Assembly (NCBI GenBank): GCA_037447295.1 | Contig: JBBIGZ010000058.1 | Location: 1-18,087 of the forward strand | Origin: 630D-37 sp037447295 | GTDB lineage: Bacteria; Chloroflexota; Anaerolineae; Anaerolineales; Villigracilaceae | DNA length: 18,087 nt | Direction of reading: 5' to 3' | Shown here: positions 7,767 to 15,148 of the stretch, piece by piece | How positions within the stretch are numbered: the stretch's first letter is position 1 | How the letters are laid out: each line of letters starts with the position of its first letter | Notes under the pieces: generated by a model | Seen by the model: only the letters and a program-made list of their open reading frames with translations | The model's database searches: none | What the model was told of the DNA's origin: nothing | Translations under genes and position numbers: made by a program

Positions 7767-7775
7767 TGGTAAAAT
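7767..7775 (+). promoter_or_regulatory. Possible extended -10 promoter of ABC transporter
   Basis: TGGTAAAAT is an extended -10 motif (TGnTAAAAT) about 90 bases before the lipoprotein ATG in the 178-base gap after hisD. No good -35 box lies 17 bases upstream. A small hairpin TGTGG-gtct-CCACA at about 7731-7744 lies just before it and has no T-run. No riboswitch was recognised. Confidence 0.35.
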
Positions 7776-7863
7776 TGTGCCGATCTTTGCCGCTTCCAGC
7801 CAATCATCATTTTCCAGATAGAGCGACTGATCCGATTAGACTTTACGCACGTAGGAGGAGAAC

Positions 7864-8880
7864 ATGAGAAAATGGTTTCCAATTTTGCTTGTGTTGGCAT
7901 TGCTGGTAGCCTGCAGCCCTAAGCCGACTGCCACGCCCTCTCCGGCTCCGGCAGTGACCCAGGCGCCCGCACAGGGAGCCACCGAGGTCCCGGCCGCGGC
8001 GCCGTCACTGATGAAGGTGCGCATCGGCACTCAGCCTTGGATCGGCTACGGCCCTTGGTGGATCGCTCAGGAAAAGGGCTTTTTCGCCAAATATGGCCTG
8101 GAGGCCGAGCTGGTAGATTTTGTTGAAGATAAGGAGGTCAATGCCGCCTTTGCTTCCGGCAAGATGGATGCGGCCAACCTGGCCACCCACACCGCCCTTA
8201 AGCTCTATGCGGCCGGCCTCGATCTCCGCATTGTGTTGGTGGAGGATGCTTCGTACCAGGCCGATGCGATCCTGGCGCCGAAATCCATCACATCAATCAC
8301 CGACTTGAAAGGCAAGAAGATCGCCTACGAAGAAGGCACAACCAGTGACCTGTTGCTCAACTATGCCCTCCAGCAAAATGGGTTAACCTTGAGCGATATT
8401 GAGCCGGTCTTCATGCCGGCTGCGGATGCGGGTGCGGCTCTGATCGCCGGCAAGGTGGATGTAGCCGTGACGTATGAGCCGTATATCTCGGAAGCCCTGG
8501 CGCAGAACTCCGATCTACACTTGCTCTACACGGCGGCCGAACGCCCGGGGTTGATCTCCGATGTCCTGGCCGTGCGCGCCAATTTGGACCCGAAGATCGT
8601 GACGGCTCTGCTTGGGGTCTGGGAGGAAGCGCTGAGCTACTACAATAGCAATCCCGAAGATGGACAGGCGATCATCGCCCGCAACGTTGGGAGCACACCG
8701 GAGGAACTGAAAACCGCCTTTGACGGCGTGCGCTTCTACGATCTGGCTGAGAATCGAGCCGAACTTGGGAGTGGCTTCTTGGTTGTGATCGGTGATGTGG
8801 CGAAAGTTGCTCAGGCGATCGGACTCCTGGAAAACATCCCCGACATCCAGAAGATCATCGACACTTCGGCCTATCCATAG
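7864..8880 (+). CDS. ABC transporter substrate-binding lipoprotein (SsuA/NMT1-like)
   Basis: A 338-residue solute-binding protein. It has a lipoprotein signal peptide ending LLVAC with lipidated Cys17, a Pro/Ala/Thr-rich linker (about 18-52), then a periplasmic-binding-protein type 2 fold: RIGTQPWIGYGPWWIAQEKG, YGLEAELVDF, ASGKMDAANLATHTAL, LKGKKIAYEEGTTSDLLLNY and GKVDVAVTYEPYISEA. This is the nitrate/sulfonate/taurine/pyrimidine-precursor group. The CCxFG motif of thiamine-precursor binders was not found and the ligand cannot be assigned. A strong ribosome binding site (taggaggag) precedes ATG 7864. It begins a three-gene importer; the permease starts ten bases after its stop. Confidence 0.92.
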   Translation: MRKWFPILLVLALLVACSPKPTATPSPAPAVTQAPAQGATEVPAAAPSLMKVRIGTQPWIGYGPWWIAQEKGFFAKYGLEAELVDFVEDKEVNAAFASGKMDAANLATHTALKLYAAGLDLRIVLVEDASYQADAILAPKSITSITDLKGKKIAYEEGTTSDLLLNYALQQNGLTLSDIEPVFMPAADAGAALIAGKVDVAVTYEPYISEALAQNSDLHLLYTAAERPGLISDVLAVRANLDPKIVTALLGVWEEALSYYNSNPEDGQAIIARNVGSTPEELKTAFDGVRFYDLAENRAELGSGFLVVIGDVAKVAQAIGLLENIPDIQKIIDTSAYP

Positions 8881-8890
8881 CCCTAATCCT

Positions 8891-9709
8891 ATGGCTGCCG
8901 AACAGATTCCACAAAAAAAGCGACGCTCTTGGCTGGAACTGCGCGGCGAGATTTCGCCTTCGCTCTATTTGGCCGCCGGCGGCAGCCTGATCGGGGTGCT
9001 ATTCTTGCTCTGGTGGGTGATGACCAGCCTTGGGCTGGTTTCACCCATCTTTTTACCCTCGCCGGGTGCAGTGCTGCAAGAATTCATCCGTCAGGTGCGG
9101 GAAGGAATCCTATGGCAGGATGTATCGGCCAGCGTGTATCGTATCACCGTGGGATGGTTGATCTCGACGCTCTTTGCCGTGCCGATCGGCATCCTGATGG
9201 GCAACTTTCGCTTCTTTGAGGGCCTCTTCGAGCCACTTATTGACCTGATCCGCTACACGCCGGCAGTCGCCTTTGTACCCCTGACCATTCTCTGGGCCGG
9301 CGTGGGCGATACACAAAAATTCATTATCTTGTTTATCGGCACGTTTTTCCAGGAAGTGCTGATGATCATGGACAATGTCAAAACGGTGCCTTATGACATG
9401 ATCCAGGTCAGCTATACCTTTGGCCTAAATAAGTGGGAGGCCTTGCGGAAAGTGGTCCTGCCGGCTGCCATGCCCGGCATTTGGGATACGTTCCGCATCA
9501 CCTTGGGTTGGGCCTGGACCTATTTGGTAGTTGCCGAGCTGGTAGCGGCAAACGTCGGATTGGGCTATCGCATCATGCGTGCGCAGCGCTTCTTGCAGAC
9601 CGAAAGCATTATCCTGGGCATCCTGGTGATCGGCGCGTTGGGATTGATCACCGATTACGCCTTCAAGTGGGGCTATCGGCGCATGTTCTATTGGGTGGAG
9701 CGGAAATAA
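8891..9709 (+). CDS. ABC transporter permease (SsuC/TauC-like)
   Basis: A 272-residue membrane protein with about six transmembrane helices, the first near residues 28-50 (GVLFLLWWVMTSLGL). It carries the BPD_transp_1 signature loop that contacts the ATPase (VSYTFGLNKWEALRKVVLPA, about residues 177-196), the expected EAA-type motif, and FLPSPGAVLQEF near the start of the core, as in SsuC and TauC. Start at ATG 8891; upstream in-frame codons would overlap the lipoprotein gene. No clear ribosome binding site is seen, so translation is probably coupled to the gene before it. Confidence 0.93.
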   Translation: MAAEQIPQKKRRSWLELRGEISPSLYLAAGGSLIGVLFLLWWVMTSLGLVSPIFLPSPGAVLQEFIRQVREGILWQDVSASVYRITVGWLISTLFAVPIGILMGNFRFFEGLFEPLIDLIRYTPAVAFVPLTILWAGVGDTQKFIILFIGTFFQEVLMIMDNVKTVPYDMIQVSYTFGLNKWEALRKVVLPAAMPGIWDTFRITLGWAWTYLVVAELVAANVGLGYRIMRAQRFLQTESIILGILVIGALGLITDYAFKWGYRRMFYWVERK

Positions 9710-9711
9710 GA

Positions 9712-10479
9712 ATGAGCCTTCTACGTGCCGAAGGAGTTTGGAAAGTCTTTCCTGCGCGGCGAGGGGAAGTCATCGTTGCCCTGCGCGATTTCAGTCTAGA
9801 GGTAGCAGAAAACGAGTTCGTCTCGATCGTTGGACCTTCCGGTTGTGGCAAATCCACCTTTCTGCATTTGGTCGCCGGGCTGGATACGATCACGCGCGGT
9901 GAGCTTTGGTTTGACGGTCACCCGATCGAAGAGCCGGGCGCCGATCGCGGCATGGTATTTCAAAGTTACACACTCTATCCATGGTTGACTGTCCGTGAGA
10001 ATGTGCGTTTCGCGTTGCAAAAGTCCAACCTTTCGCGTCCTGAGCAGCAGGCCCTGGTTGACGAATATCTCTCGCTGGTGGGCTTGCAAGATTTTGAAAA
10101 TGCATATCCTTATCAGCTTTCCGGCGGGATGCGTCAGCGCGTGGCCATTGCCCGTGCCCTGGTCTACCGGCCGCGGTTACTGCTGATGGATGAACCCTTC
10201 GGCGCTTTGGATGCCCAAACCCGCCGTTTGATGCAAGAGTTGCTGCTGAATATCTGGGAAACGCATCGCACAACGGTGGTCTTTGTCACCCATGATGTGG
10301 AAGAAGCTCTGTTGCTTTCGGATCGGATTTATATGATGACTGCCCGTCCGGGTACGATTAAGGGGGAAATAAAGGTGCCATTCGCCCGCCCGCGTCAAGT
10401 AGAATTAGAAACGACGCCTGAATTTGTCAAGCTCAGGCACCAGTTATTGGAATGGCTCCGCAGCGAAGTACAGTGGTGA
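9712..10479 (+). CDS. ABC transporter ATP-binding protein (SsuB/TauB-like)
   Basis: A 255-residue ATPase with Walker A GPSGCGKST (41-49), Q-loop (GMVFQSYTLYPWLTV), signature LSGGMRQR (136-143), Walker B LLLMDEP with Asp160, D-loop GALDA and the H-loop His194 (FVTHD). The C-terminal extension is short, as in SsuB, TauB and NrtD. ATG 9712 follows the permease stop by two bases; an in-frame extension to 9433 would overlap the permease and has no ATPase similarity. With the lipoprotein and permease it makes a complete importer. Confidence 0.95.
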   Translation: MSLLRAEGVWKVFPARRGEVIVALRDFSLEVAENEFVSIVGPSGCGKSTFLHLVAGLDTITRGELWFDGHPIEEPGADRGMVFQSYTLYPWLTVRENVRFALQKSNLSRPEQQALVDEYLSLVGLQDFENAYPYQLSGGMRQRVAIARALVYRPRLLLMDEPFGALDAQTRRLMQELLLNIWETHRTTVVFVTHDVEEALLLSDRIYMMTARPGTIKGEIKVPFARPRQVELETTPEFVKLRHQLLEWLRSEVQW

Positions 10480-10495
10480 AGAACGCTCCTATTCC

Positions 10496-10534
10496 CCCTG
10501 AGTGCTGATAATTGCGGTGATCGATTCCTCAGGG
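10496..10534. terminator. Inverted repeat between convergent genes, weak terminator candidate
   Basis: CCCTGAG (10496-10502) and CTCAGGG (10528-10534) form a seven-base stem around a 25-base loop, between the convergent ABC ATPase and DUF3782-like genes and overlapping the stop codon of the latter. There is no T-run and the loop is long, so termination is only a possibility. Confidence 0.25.
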
Positions 10535-11287
10535 AACAACTTGGGTGGCGTCGGAGTACACTTCTATCCCCAGGGAATGGGCCAGCTTGCGCTCCGGCTC
10601 CAGTACGATCGGCGAAATCAGTAACCTCCGATCCACTTTGCGACCGAAGCGCTTCTCGTAGGAGTGCACCTTGCGCTCCAACGTGTAGATATCCGAACGG
10701 CTGACCGAAGATTTAATCTCGCAGACCAACACCTCCCCATCACGGATCAGAACATCCAGCTCCACCATATCAGGATGTCCGAAAACCTCTCCGCTTTCGT
10801 CTTTGTATTCCACTCGTTCGACCTTGACACCGAAGGATTTTTCCAGGATGCCTGCCAGGGCATTGCGGAAGGCAGCCTCACTGGATACACCCCAACGGGC
10901 ACCCAGGGCGCCAATGGTAGTATCAATGCAATGATCCACATTTTTGATCTCTTCGATTAGCGCATTCAACTGGCGCTGATTCTCCTCCCAGCGTTTCTGC
11001 TGTTCATCCCAACGACGCCGCTCCTCCTCTATCAAAGCGTCCAAGCGACGCTCATTCTCTTCCAGGCGACGCTGATTCTCTTCCCAGCGCTTCTGCTGTT
11101 CATCCCAACGACGTTGCTGCTCCTGCCAGCGACGCTCCTGTTCCTCCCGCATTTGCCTCAGTTCTGCCAGCATTTGTTCAAAGCGGCTTTCGATTTCAAT
11201 ACGGCTGGGAGCGTAATCGTGAATAAGGTGCCACACCCAGTCCCGAATTTGCGGGTCCTGAGTAATCAGGTTGGGTAGCCCCCTCAT
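10529..11287 (-). CDS. DUF3782-like coiled-coil protein with nuclease-like C-terminal domain
   Basis: A 252-residue protein if ATG 11287 is used; the frame is open to 11434. The N-terminus (GLPNLITQDPQIRDWVW) precedes a long charged coiled coil (about residues 28-110, with RRWDEQQKRWEENQR twice). A compact C-terminal domain follows with GVSSEAAFRNALAGIL, DMVELDVLIRDGEVLVCEIK and LLISPIVLEPE. The E-x-x-F, ELDVLI and CEIKSS elements resemble the E...D...ExK core of the PD-(D/E)xK fold. Proteins of this DUF3782 layout are common in Chloroflexota, cyanobacteria and some archaea; their function is unknown. Start is doubtful: the better ribosome binding site, AGGAG at 11324-11320, stands six bases before an ATA codon (11314), not before the ATG. 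It lies between convergent and divergent neighbours, so it is probably transcribed alone. Confidence 0.8.
   Translation of the reverse strand: MRGLPNLITQDPQIRDWVWHLIHDYAPSRIEIESRFEQMLAELRQMREEQERRWQEQQRRWDEQQKRWEENQRRLEENERRLDALIEEERRRWDEQQKRWEENQRQLNALIEEIKNVDHCIDTTIGALGARWGVSSEAAFRNALAGILEKSFGVKVERVEYKDESGEVFGHPDMVELDVLIRDGEVLVCEIKSSVSRSDIYTLERKVHSYEKRFGRKVDRRLLISPIVLEPERKLAHSLGIEVYSDATQVVP
10975..11113 (-). repeat. Internal 96-bp repeat in coiled-coil gene
   Basis: Segments 10975-11017 and 11071-11113 (43 bases each) differ at only two positions and are spaced 96 bases, or 32 codons, apart. They encode two copies of a Trp/Glu/Arg/Gln-rich coiled-coil segment. Recombination between them would change coil length in frame. 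Confidence 0.8.
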
Positions 11288-11330
11288 GATTATTTCACGC
11301 AGTTCTTCCGTTATACGCGCTCCTGGATTT

Positions 11331-11339
11331 ATTTTACCA
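11331..11339 (-). promoter_or_regulatory. Extended -10 motif upstream of DUF3782-like gene
   Basis: Read on the minus strand, TGGTAAAAT (11339-11331) is an extended -10 identical to the one at 7767. The predicted transcript start near 11324 coincides with the AGGAG ribosome binding site. No matching -35 box is seen. Confidence 0.4.
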
Positions 11340-11414
11340 CACTCACCCAAATCAGCCTTTCCCTGGTTCAAAAGCACAATCCTGAATTGCCACACGCTCC
11401 CCTGTGCCTTACGG

Positions 11415-11420
11415 TATAAT
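11415..11420 (+). promoter_or_regulatory. -10 box next to the sortase start codon
   Basis: TATAAT at 11415-11420 is a perfect -10 box and ends seven bases before ATG 11428, so transcription would start at or within a base or two of the ATG. There is no ribosome binding site before the ATG, which fits a leaderless transcript. TTGCCA at 11387-11392 is too far away (22 bases) to be a good -35 box. Confidence 0.45.
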
Positions 11421-11427
11421 TTTCCCG

Positions 11428-12306
11428 ATGTCACCTCGTAAATCGGTCGAGGACCTTAGCGTGGAAGAGCTGCGCCGCCTGCTGGTGCAAAAACAACGGC
11501 GGATTCATCAGGCGCGCCTGGAGCATTTCCGCCGCACTGGACGGCTGGCACGTGCGGATTGGGTTCCGCCGATCGAGCAGGCACCGCTCTCTCCTGCAAC
11601 AGAGAGCGCTCCCCTTTCCACAGGACGCCGCCTACTGGATCAGGCCCTGCTGGCGATCGAAATCCTGGCCGTTCTGGGGTTGATCGGCGTGCTGTTAAAT
11701 GGGCTAGGATTGCTGCGCATGCTCAATCAAGAGGTGGCTACGGCGCTACGCGTCGCAACGTCAACGCCCACCCCCCTCATTATGGCCGTTGTGCTACCTT
11801 CTGGACATACTCCGCCGGATGCCTTCGGGAATACCCGTCCAAACGAGGCCGAAATTCCTGAACATCTGCGGCCGATCTATCAATCCCTAGCCAGCATCCC
11901 CATTCCTACTCCAGGCCCTCAGCAGGCTATCCGCATTCAAATACCGGCCATCGGAGTAGATGCACCGGTGGTGCAAGGGGATGGCTGGGAACAACTAAAA
12001 AAAGGCGTCGGCCAATACATTCCTTCGGCCAATCCGGGTGAAAATGGCAATGTAGTGCTCTCGGCACATAATGATGTGTACGGAGAAATCTTCCGCAACT
12101 TAGATCGCCTCCAGCCCGGTGACCAGGTGATCCTGTACACGCAGCAGCGTTCGTACGTTTATATCGTGGAACGCACCCTAATCGTGGAACCGTCAGCTGT
12201 CGAGGTGATGGCCTCCACCGGCGCTCCGACGGTCACGCTCATCTCTTGCTATCCCTACCTGGTGGATACCCACCGTATCGTCGTCTTTGCCCGTCTACAA
12301 CCTTGA
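11428..12306 (+). CDS. Sortase (class D/E-like)
   Basis: A 292-residue membrane-anchored cysteine transpeptidase that cuts surface proteins at a C-terminal sorting signal and links them to the cell envelope. It has a basic N-terminus (about 1-67), one transmembrane segment (about 73-97, LAVLGLIGVLLNGLGLL), a Pro/Thr linker and the sortase beta-barrel (about 165-292). The catalytic triad is visible: His214 (LSAHND), Cys274 (TLISCYPY) and Arg283 (DTHRIVV). The TLxxCxPY pattern suggests class D or E. Start at ATG 11428, where similarity to an upstream GTG (11404) is lacking. The small membrane-protein gene follows 33 bases later. Its substrate is unknown; the truncated surface protein at the left edge is a speculative candidate. 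Confidence 0.9.
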   Translation: MSPRKSVEDLSVEELRRLLVQKQRRIHQARLEHFRRTGRLARADWVPPIEQAPLSPATESAPLSTGRRLLDQALLAIEILAVLGLIGVLLNGLGLLRMLNQEVATALRVATSTPTPLIMAVVLPSGHTPPDAFGNTRPNEAEIPEHLRPIYQSLASIPIPTPGPQQAIRIQIPAIGVDAPVVQGDGWEQLKKGVGQYIPSANPGENGNVVLSAHNDVYGEIFRNLDRLQPGDQVILYTQQRSYVYIVERTLIVEPSAVEVMASTGAPTVTLISCYPYLVDTHRIVVFARLQP

Positions 12307-12339
12307 TCCTAATCCAAACGAATTCTATAAGGAGTCTCC

Positions 12340-12525
12340 ATGTCAAAGAAAAACAAGCGCCAAGTTCGTAAAGTTTCCACCGCACCTGTCTCTTCTCTCT
12401 CTTCTCGCCCGGAAGAGCAAATGCCGTTGGATTACTCTCACGTGATCCGCGATCTGAAGCGCATTGGTCTGCTGGCCGGTTCGTTCTTCGTGATCCTAAT
12501 CGTGCTTTCTTTCATCCTGCGGTAA
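12340..12525 (+). CDS. Small single-pass membrane protein of unknown function
   Basis: A 61-residue protein with a strongly basic N-terminus (MSKKNKRQVRKVS), a Ser/Pro-rich middle and one C-terminal transmembrane helix (about 41-60, LLAGSFFVILIVLSFIL) ending in Arg. A strong ribosome binding site (aaggag) six bases or so before ATG 12340 supports it as a real gene. It starts 33 bases after the sortase and ends 11 bases before the aminotransferase, so it is likely part of that operon. I do not recognise the family. Confidence 0.75.
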   Translation: MSKKNKRQVRKVSTAPVSSLSSRPEEQMPLDYSHVIRDLKRIGLLAGSFFVILIVLSFILR

Positions 12526-12536
12526 AGGTCTGGCCT

Positions 12537-13610
12537 ATGACACGCATGTTTGTTCCGGGTCCGGTGGATGTGCCGCCGGATGTACTCCAGGCACAAGCCC
12601 AGCCGATGTTGCCCCATCGGAGCAAGGAATACGAAGAAATCCATCGCCGTGCCGCAGAAAAGGCGCAACAGGTTTTCTATACCCGCCATCGCGTCTTCCT
12701 TTTCGCGGCCACCGGCACCGGTATCCAGGAAGCCGCGGTACGCAACTTCGCCAACCGCAGTGTGCTCGCTTGCGTCAATGGTGCCTTCGCCGAACGTTGG
12801 TATGAGGTGGCACTCACCAATGGCAAAGAGGCGGATAAGCTCGAGTTCCCATGGGAGCAGCCGATCGATCCGCAACGCGTCGCCGAGGCCTTGCGCCGAA
12901 AACACTATGAAGTGGTGACCATCGTCCACAATGAAACCTCCACCGGCATGCAAAACCCGGTGCGCGAGGTGGCCGAAGTGGTGCGCCAAATCAGTCCGGA
13001 GACGATCCTGTGTGTGGATGCAGTCTCTTCCCTGGGCGGCGCGAAGATCGAGATGGATGCCTGGGGGATCGACCTGCTCTTCACTTCTTCCCAAAAGTGC
13101 CTGGCGCTCCCGCCGGGGTTGGCGCTGGCCGCCGTTTCCGATCGGGCGCTGGAAAAAGCGAAGCAGGTAGAACATCGCGGCTGGTACTTCGATTTCCTGC
13201 GCATGGAAAAACATCGCCTCAAGGATTCCACCCCGGCTACGCCGGCTATGTCACTGATCTTTGCATTGGATTACCAGCTCGATCGCATCCTAAACGGCGA
13301 AGGGCTGGAAAATCGCTTCGCTCGGCATAGCCGCATGGCGCAACGGGTTCAAGAGTGGGCCGAAAGCCAGGGACTGCAGATTTTTGCGCCCCCCGGCTTC
13401 CGCTCCCAAACGGTGACCACTATCCGCAACCTTGAAGGCTGGGATATTTCGGCGCTCAACGCGTTTCTTAAGGCACGCGGCATGCGCATTGCGAACGGCT
13501 ACGGCGCGCTCAAAAACATCACCTTTCGCATTGCCCATATGGCCGAAACCCAGCCATCCGATATCGAGGATCTGCTTCAGGCGCTGGAAGAGTTCCGTCG
13601 AACGCTCTGA
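12537..13610 (+). CDS. Class V PLP-dependent aminotransferase (serine-pyruvate/alanine-glyoxylate type)
   Basis: A 357-residue cytoplasmic fold-type I PLP enzyme. It begins MTRMFVPGPVDVPPDVL, as in alanine-glyoxylate, serine-pyruvate and archaeal-type phosphoserine aminotransferases. The Asp binding the pyridine nitrogen is Asp161 (CVDAVSSLGG) and the Schiff-base lysine is Lys187 (TSSQKCLALPPGLA). HRSKEYEEIHRRA and ATGTGIQEAAVRN are typical of the family. The exact amino donor cannot be fixed from sequence, and no serine pathway gene is adjacent. It starts 11 bases after the small membrane protein and its stop overlaps the next ATG. Confidence 0.88.
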   Translation: MTRMFVPGPVDVPPDVLQAQAQPMLPHRSKEYEEIHRRAAEKAQQVFYTRHRVFLFAATGTGIQEAAVRNFANRSVLACVNGAFAERWYEVALTNGKEADKLEFPWEQPIDPQRVAEALRRKHYEVVTIVHNETSTGMQNPVREVAEVVRQISPETILCVDAVSSLGGAKIEMDAWGIDLLFTSSQKCLALPPGLALAAVSDRALEKAKQVEHRGWYFDFLRMEKHRLKDSTPATPAMSLIFALDYQLDRILNGEGLENRFARHSRMAQRVQEWAESQGLQIFAPPGFRSQTVTTIRNLEGWDISALNAFLKARGMRIANGYGALKNITFRIAHMAETQPSDIEDLLQALEEFRRTL

Positions 13611-14854
13611 TGCCCGCCGAATACGAGATCACCCTAACTACGCACACCTACGGCGGCGCGACAATGGGGCGACTCCCCGATGGTCGCGCCGTCTTTGTCC
13701 CGTTTGCCCTGCCGGGCGAGCGCGTGCGCGTGCGCCTGGTGGAGGAAAAGCGTCACTACGCACGGGCACGCCTGCTGGAGGTCCTAGAAGCAGCGAGCGA
13801 GCGCATCCCGCCGCGTTGTCGCCATTTTGGCGTATGTGGTGGCTGTCACTACCAGCATTTACCCTACGAGGCGCAGCTAAAGGTCAAAGAATTCATCCTT
13901 CGCGAGCAATTTCAGCGCATTGCCGACCTGTCCGAACCGCCGATCCGCCCGATCGTCCCCTCACCGCATCCCTGGAACTATCGCAATCACGTACAGTTTC
14001 ATCTGGATTCTCAAGGAAGGTTGTGTTATGTGATGGCTGAAGAAAATGGGAAAGGACAGGCGTTGCTGCCGCTAGAGGAATGTCACCTGCCCGAAGCGCC
14101 GATCAACGCCTTTTGGCCTCTGTTGCAGTTCGAGCCCATGCCGGACCTTGAGCGGATCGCGCTGCGCCTAGGCGAAAGCGAGGCCCTGATGCTGATCCTC
14201 GAATCGCGATCGCCGCAACCACCATCCCTCGAACTGGAAAGCTCGGCCTCGGTGGTGCACCTATGCGATGAAGATGCCCTGGTTTTAGCTGGTGAGGGTT
14301 ATCTTTTCCTGCGCGTATGCGAGCGTTCGTTTCGCGTTTCGCCAGGATCGTTTTTCCAGGTCAATACAGCCATGGCCGAGCGATTGGTGGAACATGTGCT
14401 TTCTCTGGTACCCCAATCGCTTGGCGAAGTGTGGGATCTCTACTGTGGCGTAGGGCTTTTCAGCGCCTTCCTGGCCGAACGAGCACAAACGCTCAAGGGA
14501 ATTGAGCTTTCCGCATCGGCGTGCGAGGATTTCGTTTTCAACCTGGATACGTTTGAAAACGTTTCCCTCTACGAAGGGGCAGCAGAGGAGATATTGCCGT
14601 GGTTAGATGGCTCCCCGCAGGTTGTCCTGCTCGATCCCCCACGTGCCGGCCTGGCACCGCAAGTCCTGGATGCACTGGTAAAGCACAAACCTTCCCAGAT
14701 CGTGTACATCTCCTGCGATCCCGCAACCCTTGCCCGTGATACTGCCCGTCTGATGCGCAAAGGGTATCGATTACAGCAGGTGACTCCTTTTGATATGTTC
14801 CCTCAAACCTATCACATTGAGAGCATAGCCCTTTTCGAGCACGAGAGCAGGTAA
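13610..14854 (+). CDS. rlmD: 23S rRNA (uracil-5-)-methyltransferase, RlmD/RumA family
   Basis: A 414-residue SAM-dependent enzyme that makes 5-methyluridine in 23S rRNA. It has an N-terminal TRAM RNA-binding domain (about 1-60), a 4Fe-4S cluster site Cys70/Cys76/Cys79 (CRHFGVCGGC) with Cys158 (EECH), the SAM motif WDLYCGVGLFSAF, VLLDPPRAGL, the nucleophile Cys369 (YISCDPATLARD) and the general base Glu404 (HIESIALFE). The cysteine spacing matches E. coli RumA. Its ATG shares one base with the preceding stop (TGATG), so translation is coupled. The target uridine (E. coli 1939 or another) is an assumption. Confidence 0.9.
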   Translation: MPAEYEITLTTHTYGGATMGRLPDGRAVFVPFALPGERVRVRLVEEKRHYARARLLEVLEAASERIPPRCRHFGVCGGCHYQHLPYEAQLKVKEFILREQFQRIADLSEPPIRPIVPSPHPWNYRNHVQFHLDSQGRLCYVMAEENGKGQALLPLEECHLPEAPINAFWPLLQFEPMPDLERIALRLGESEALMLILESRSPQPPSLELESSASVVHLCDEDALVLAGEGYLFLRVCERSFRVSPGSFFQVNTAMAERLVEHVLSLVPQSLGEVWDLYCGVGLFSAFLAERAQTLKGIELSASACEDFVFNLDTFENVSLYEGAAEEILPWLDGSPQVVLLDPPRAGLAPQVLDALVKHKPSQIVYISCDPATLARDTARLMRKGYRLQQVTPFDMFPQTYHIESIALFEHESR

Positions 14855-15148
14855 GACTCCCTCGTCTCTTTTGTTCCATCTCGGTTAGAGCTTTTGATTG
14901 AGCGAATGGGACACGGACAAACGCGGAGTTGGATGGTCGAATAGTCTGGTCTGGAGGTCTTGAGGGTGTTTCAATATCCGCATGGCGATGAATCACCATG
15001 CTATAGTTGACGCCCCATGAAAGGGACTTGATGGAACAAGGATCGATCCTCCAAACAGCCATCTATCGCTCGTATGGCCCTCCGAACGGCGATAAGGTCG
15101 GCGATGGACGAATCGGGCTAAGGTGGTAGGCAGGATTTACAAGGCTTT
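14855..15148. other. Intergenic region upstream of the truncated cytochrome
   Basis: About 294 bases with no recognised gene. It contains a 22-base imperfect palindrome, a -10-like box and a 32-residue reading frame (14980-15129, listed separately). No signal peptide, heme motif or transposase sequence is seen in any frame, although the cytochrome downstream should have both a signal peptide and more heme sites here. A minus-strand reading frame across 14538-15062 shows no recognisable sequence and overlaps the methyltransferase. Confidence 0.5.
14980..15129 (+). other. Operator-like palindrome, -10-like box and 32-residue reading frame
   Basis: Positions 14980-15001 form a near-palindrome with perfect six-base ends (GCATGG/CCATGC) and four mismatched positions. 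TATAGT (15002-15007) follows at once. AGGGA (15021-15025) stands before ATG 15031, which opens 32 codons ending at 15129 and containing a perfect palindrome AGGATCGATCCT (15039-15050). The peptide includes YGPPNGDKVGDGRIG, faintly like the start of urease alpha subunits, but too short to assign. Whether this is expressed is unknown. Confidence 0.3.

Noticed and set aside
7686..7863. Thiamine riboswitch before the ABC importer
   Set aside because: The conserved CUGAGA and related core elements were not found, and the binding protein lacks the CCxFG motif.
14841..14880. Possible terminator after the methyltransferase (ACGAG...CTCGT then CTCTTTTG)
   Set aside because: Only a five-base stem with a 15-base loop and a short T-run; overlaps the stop region and is not convincing.
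15031..15129. Remnant of a urease alpha subunit (YGPPNGDKV resembles YGPTxGDKV)
   Set aside because: Only a few residues match, the expected RLxDT follow-on is absent, and no urease gene is nearby.
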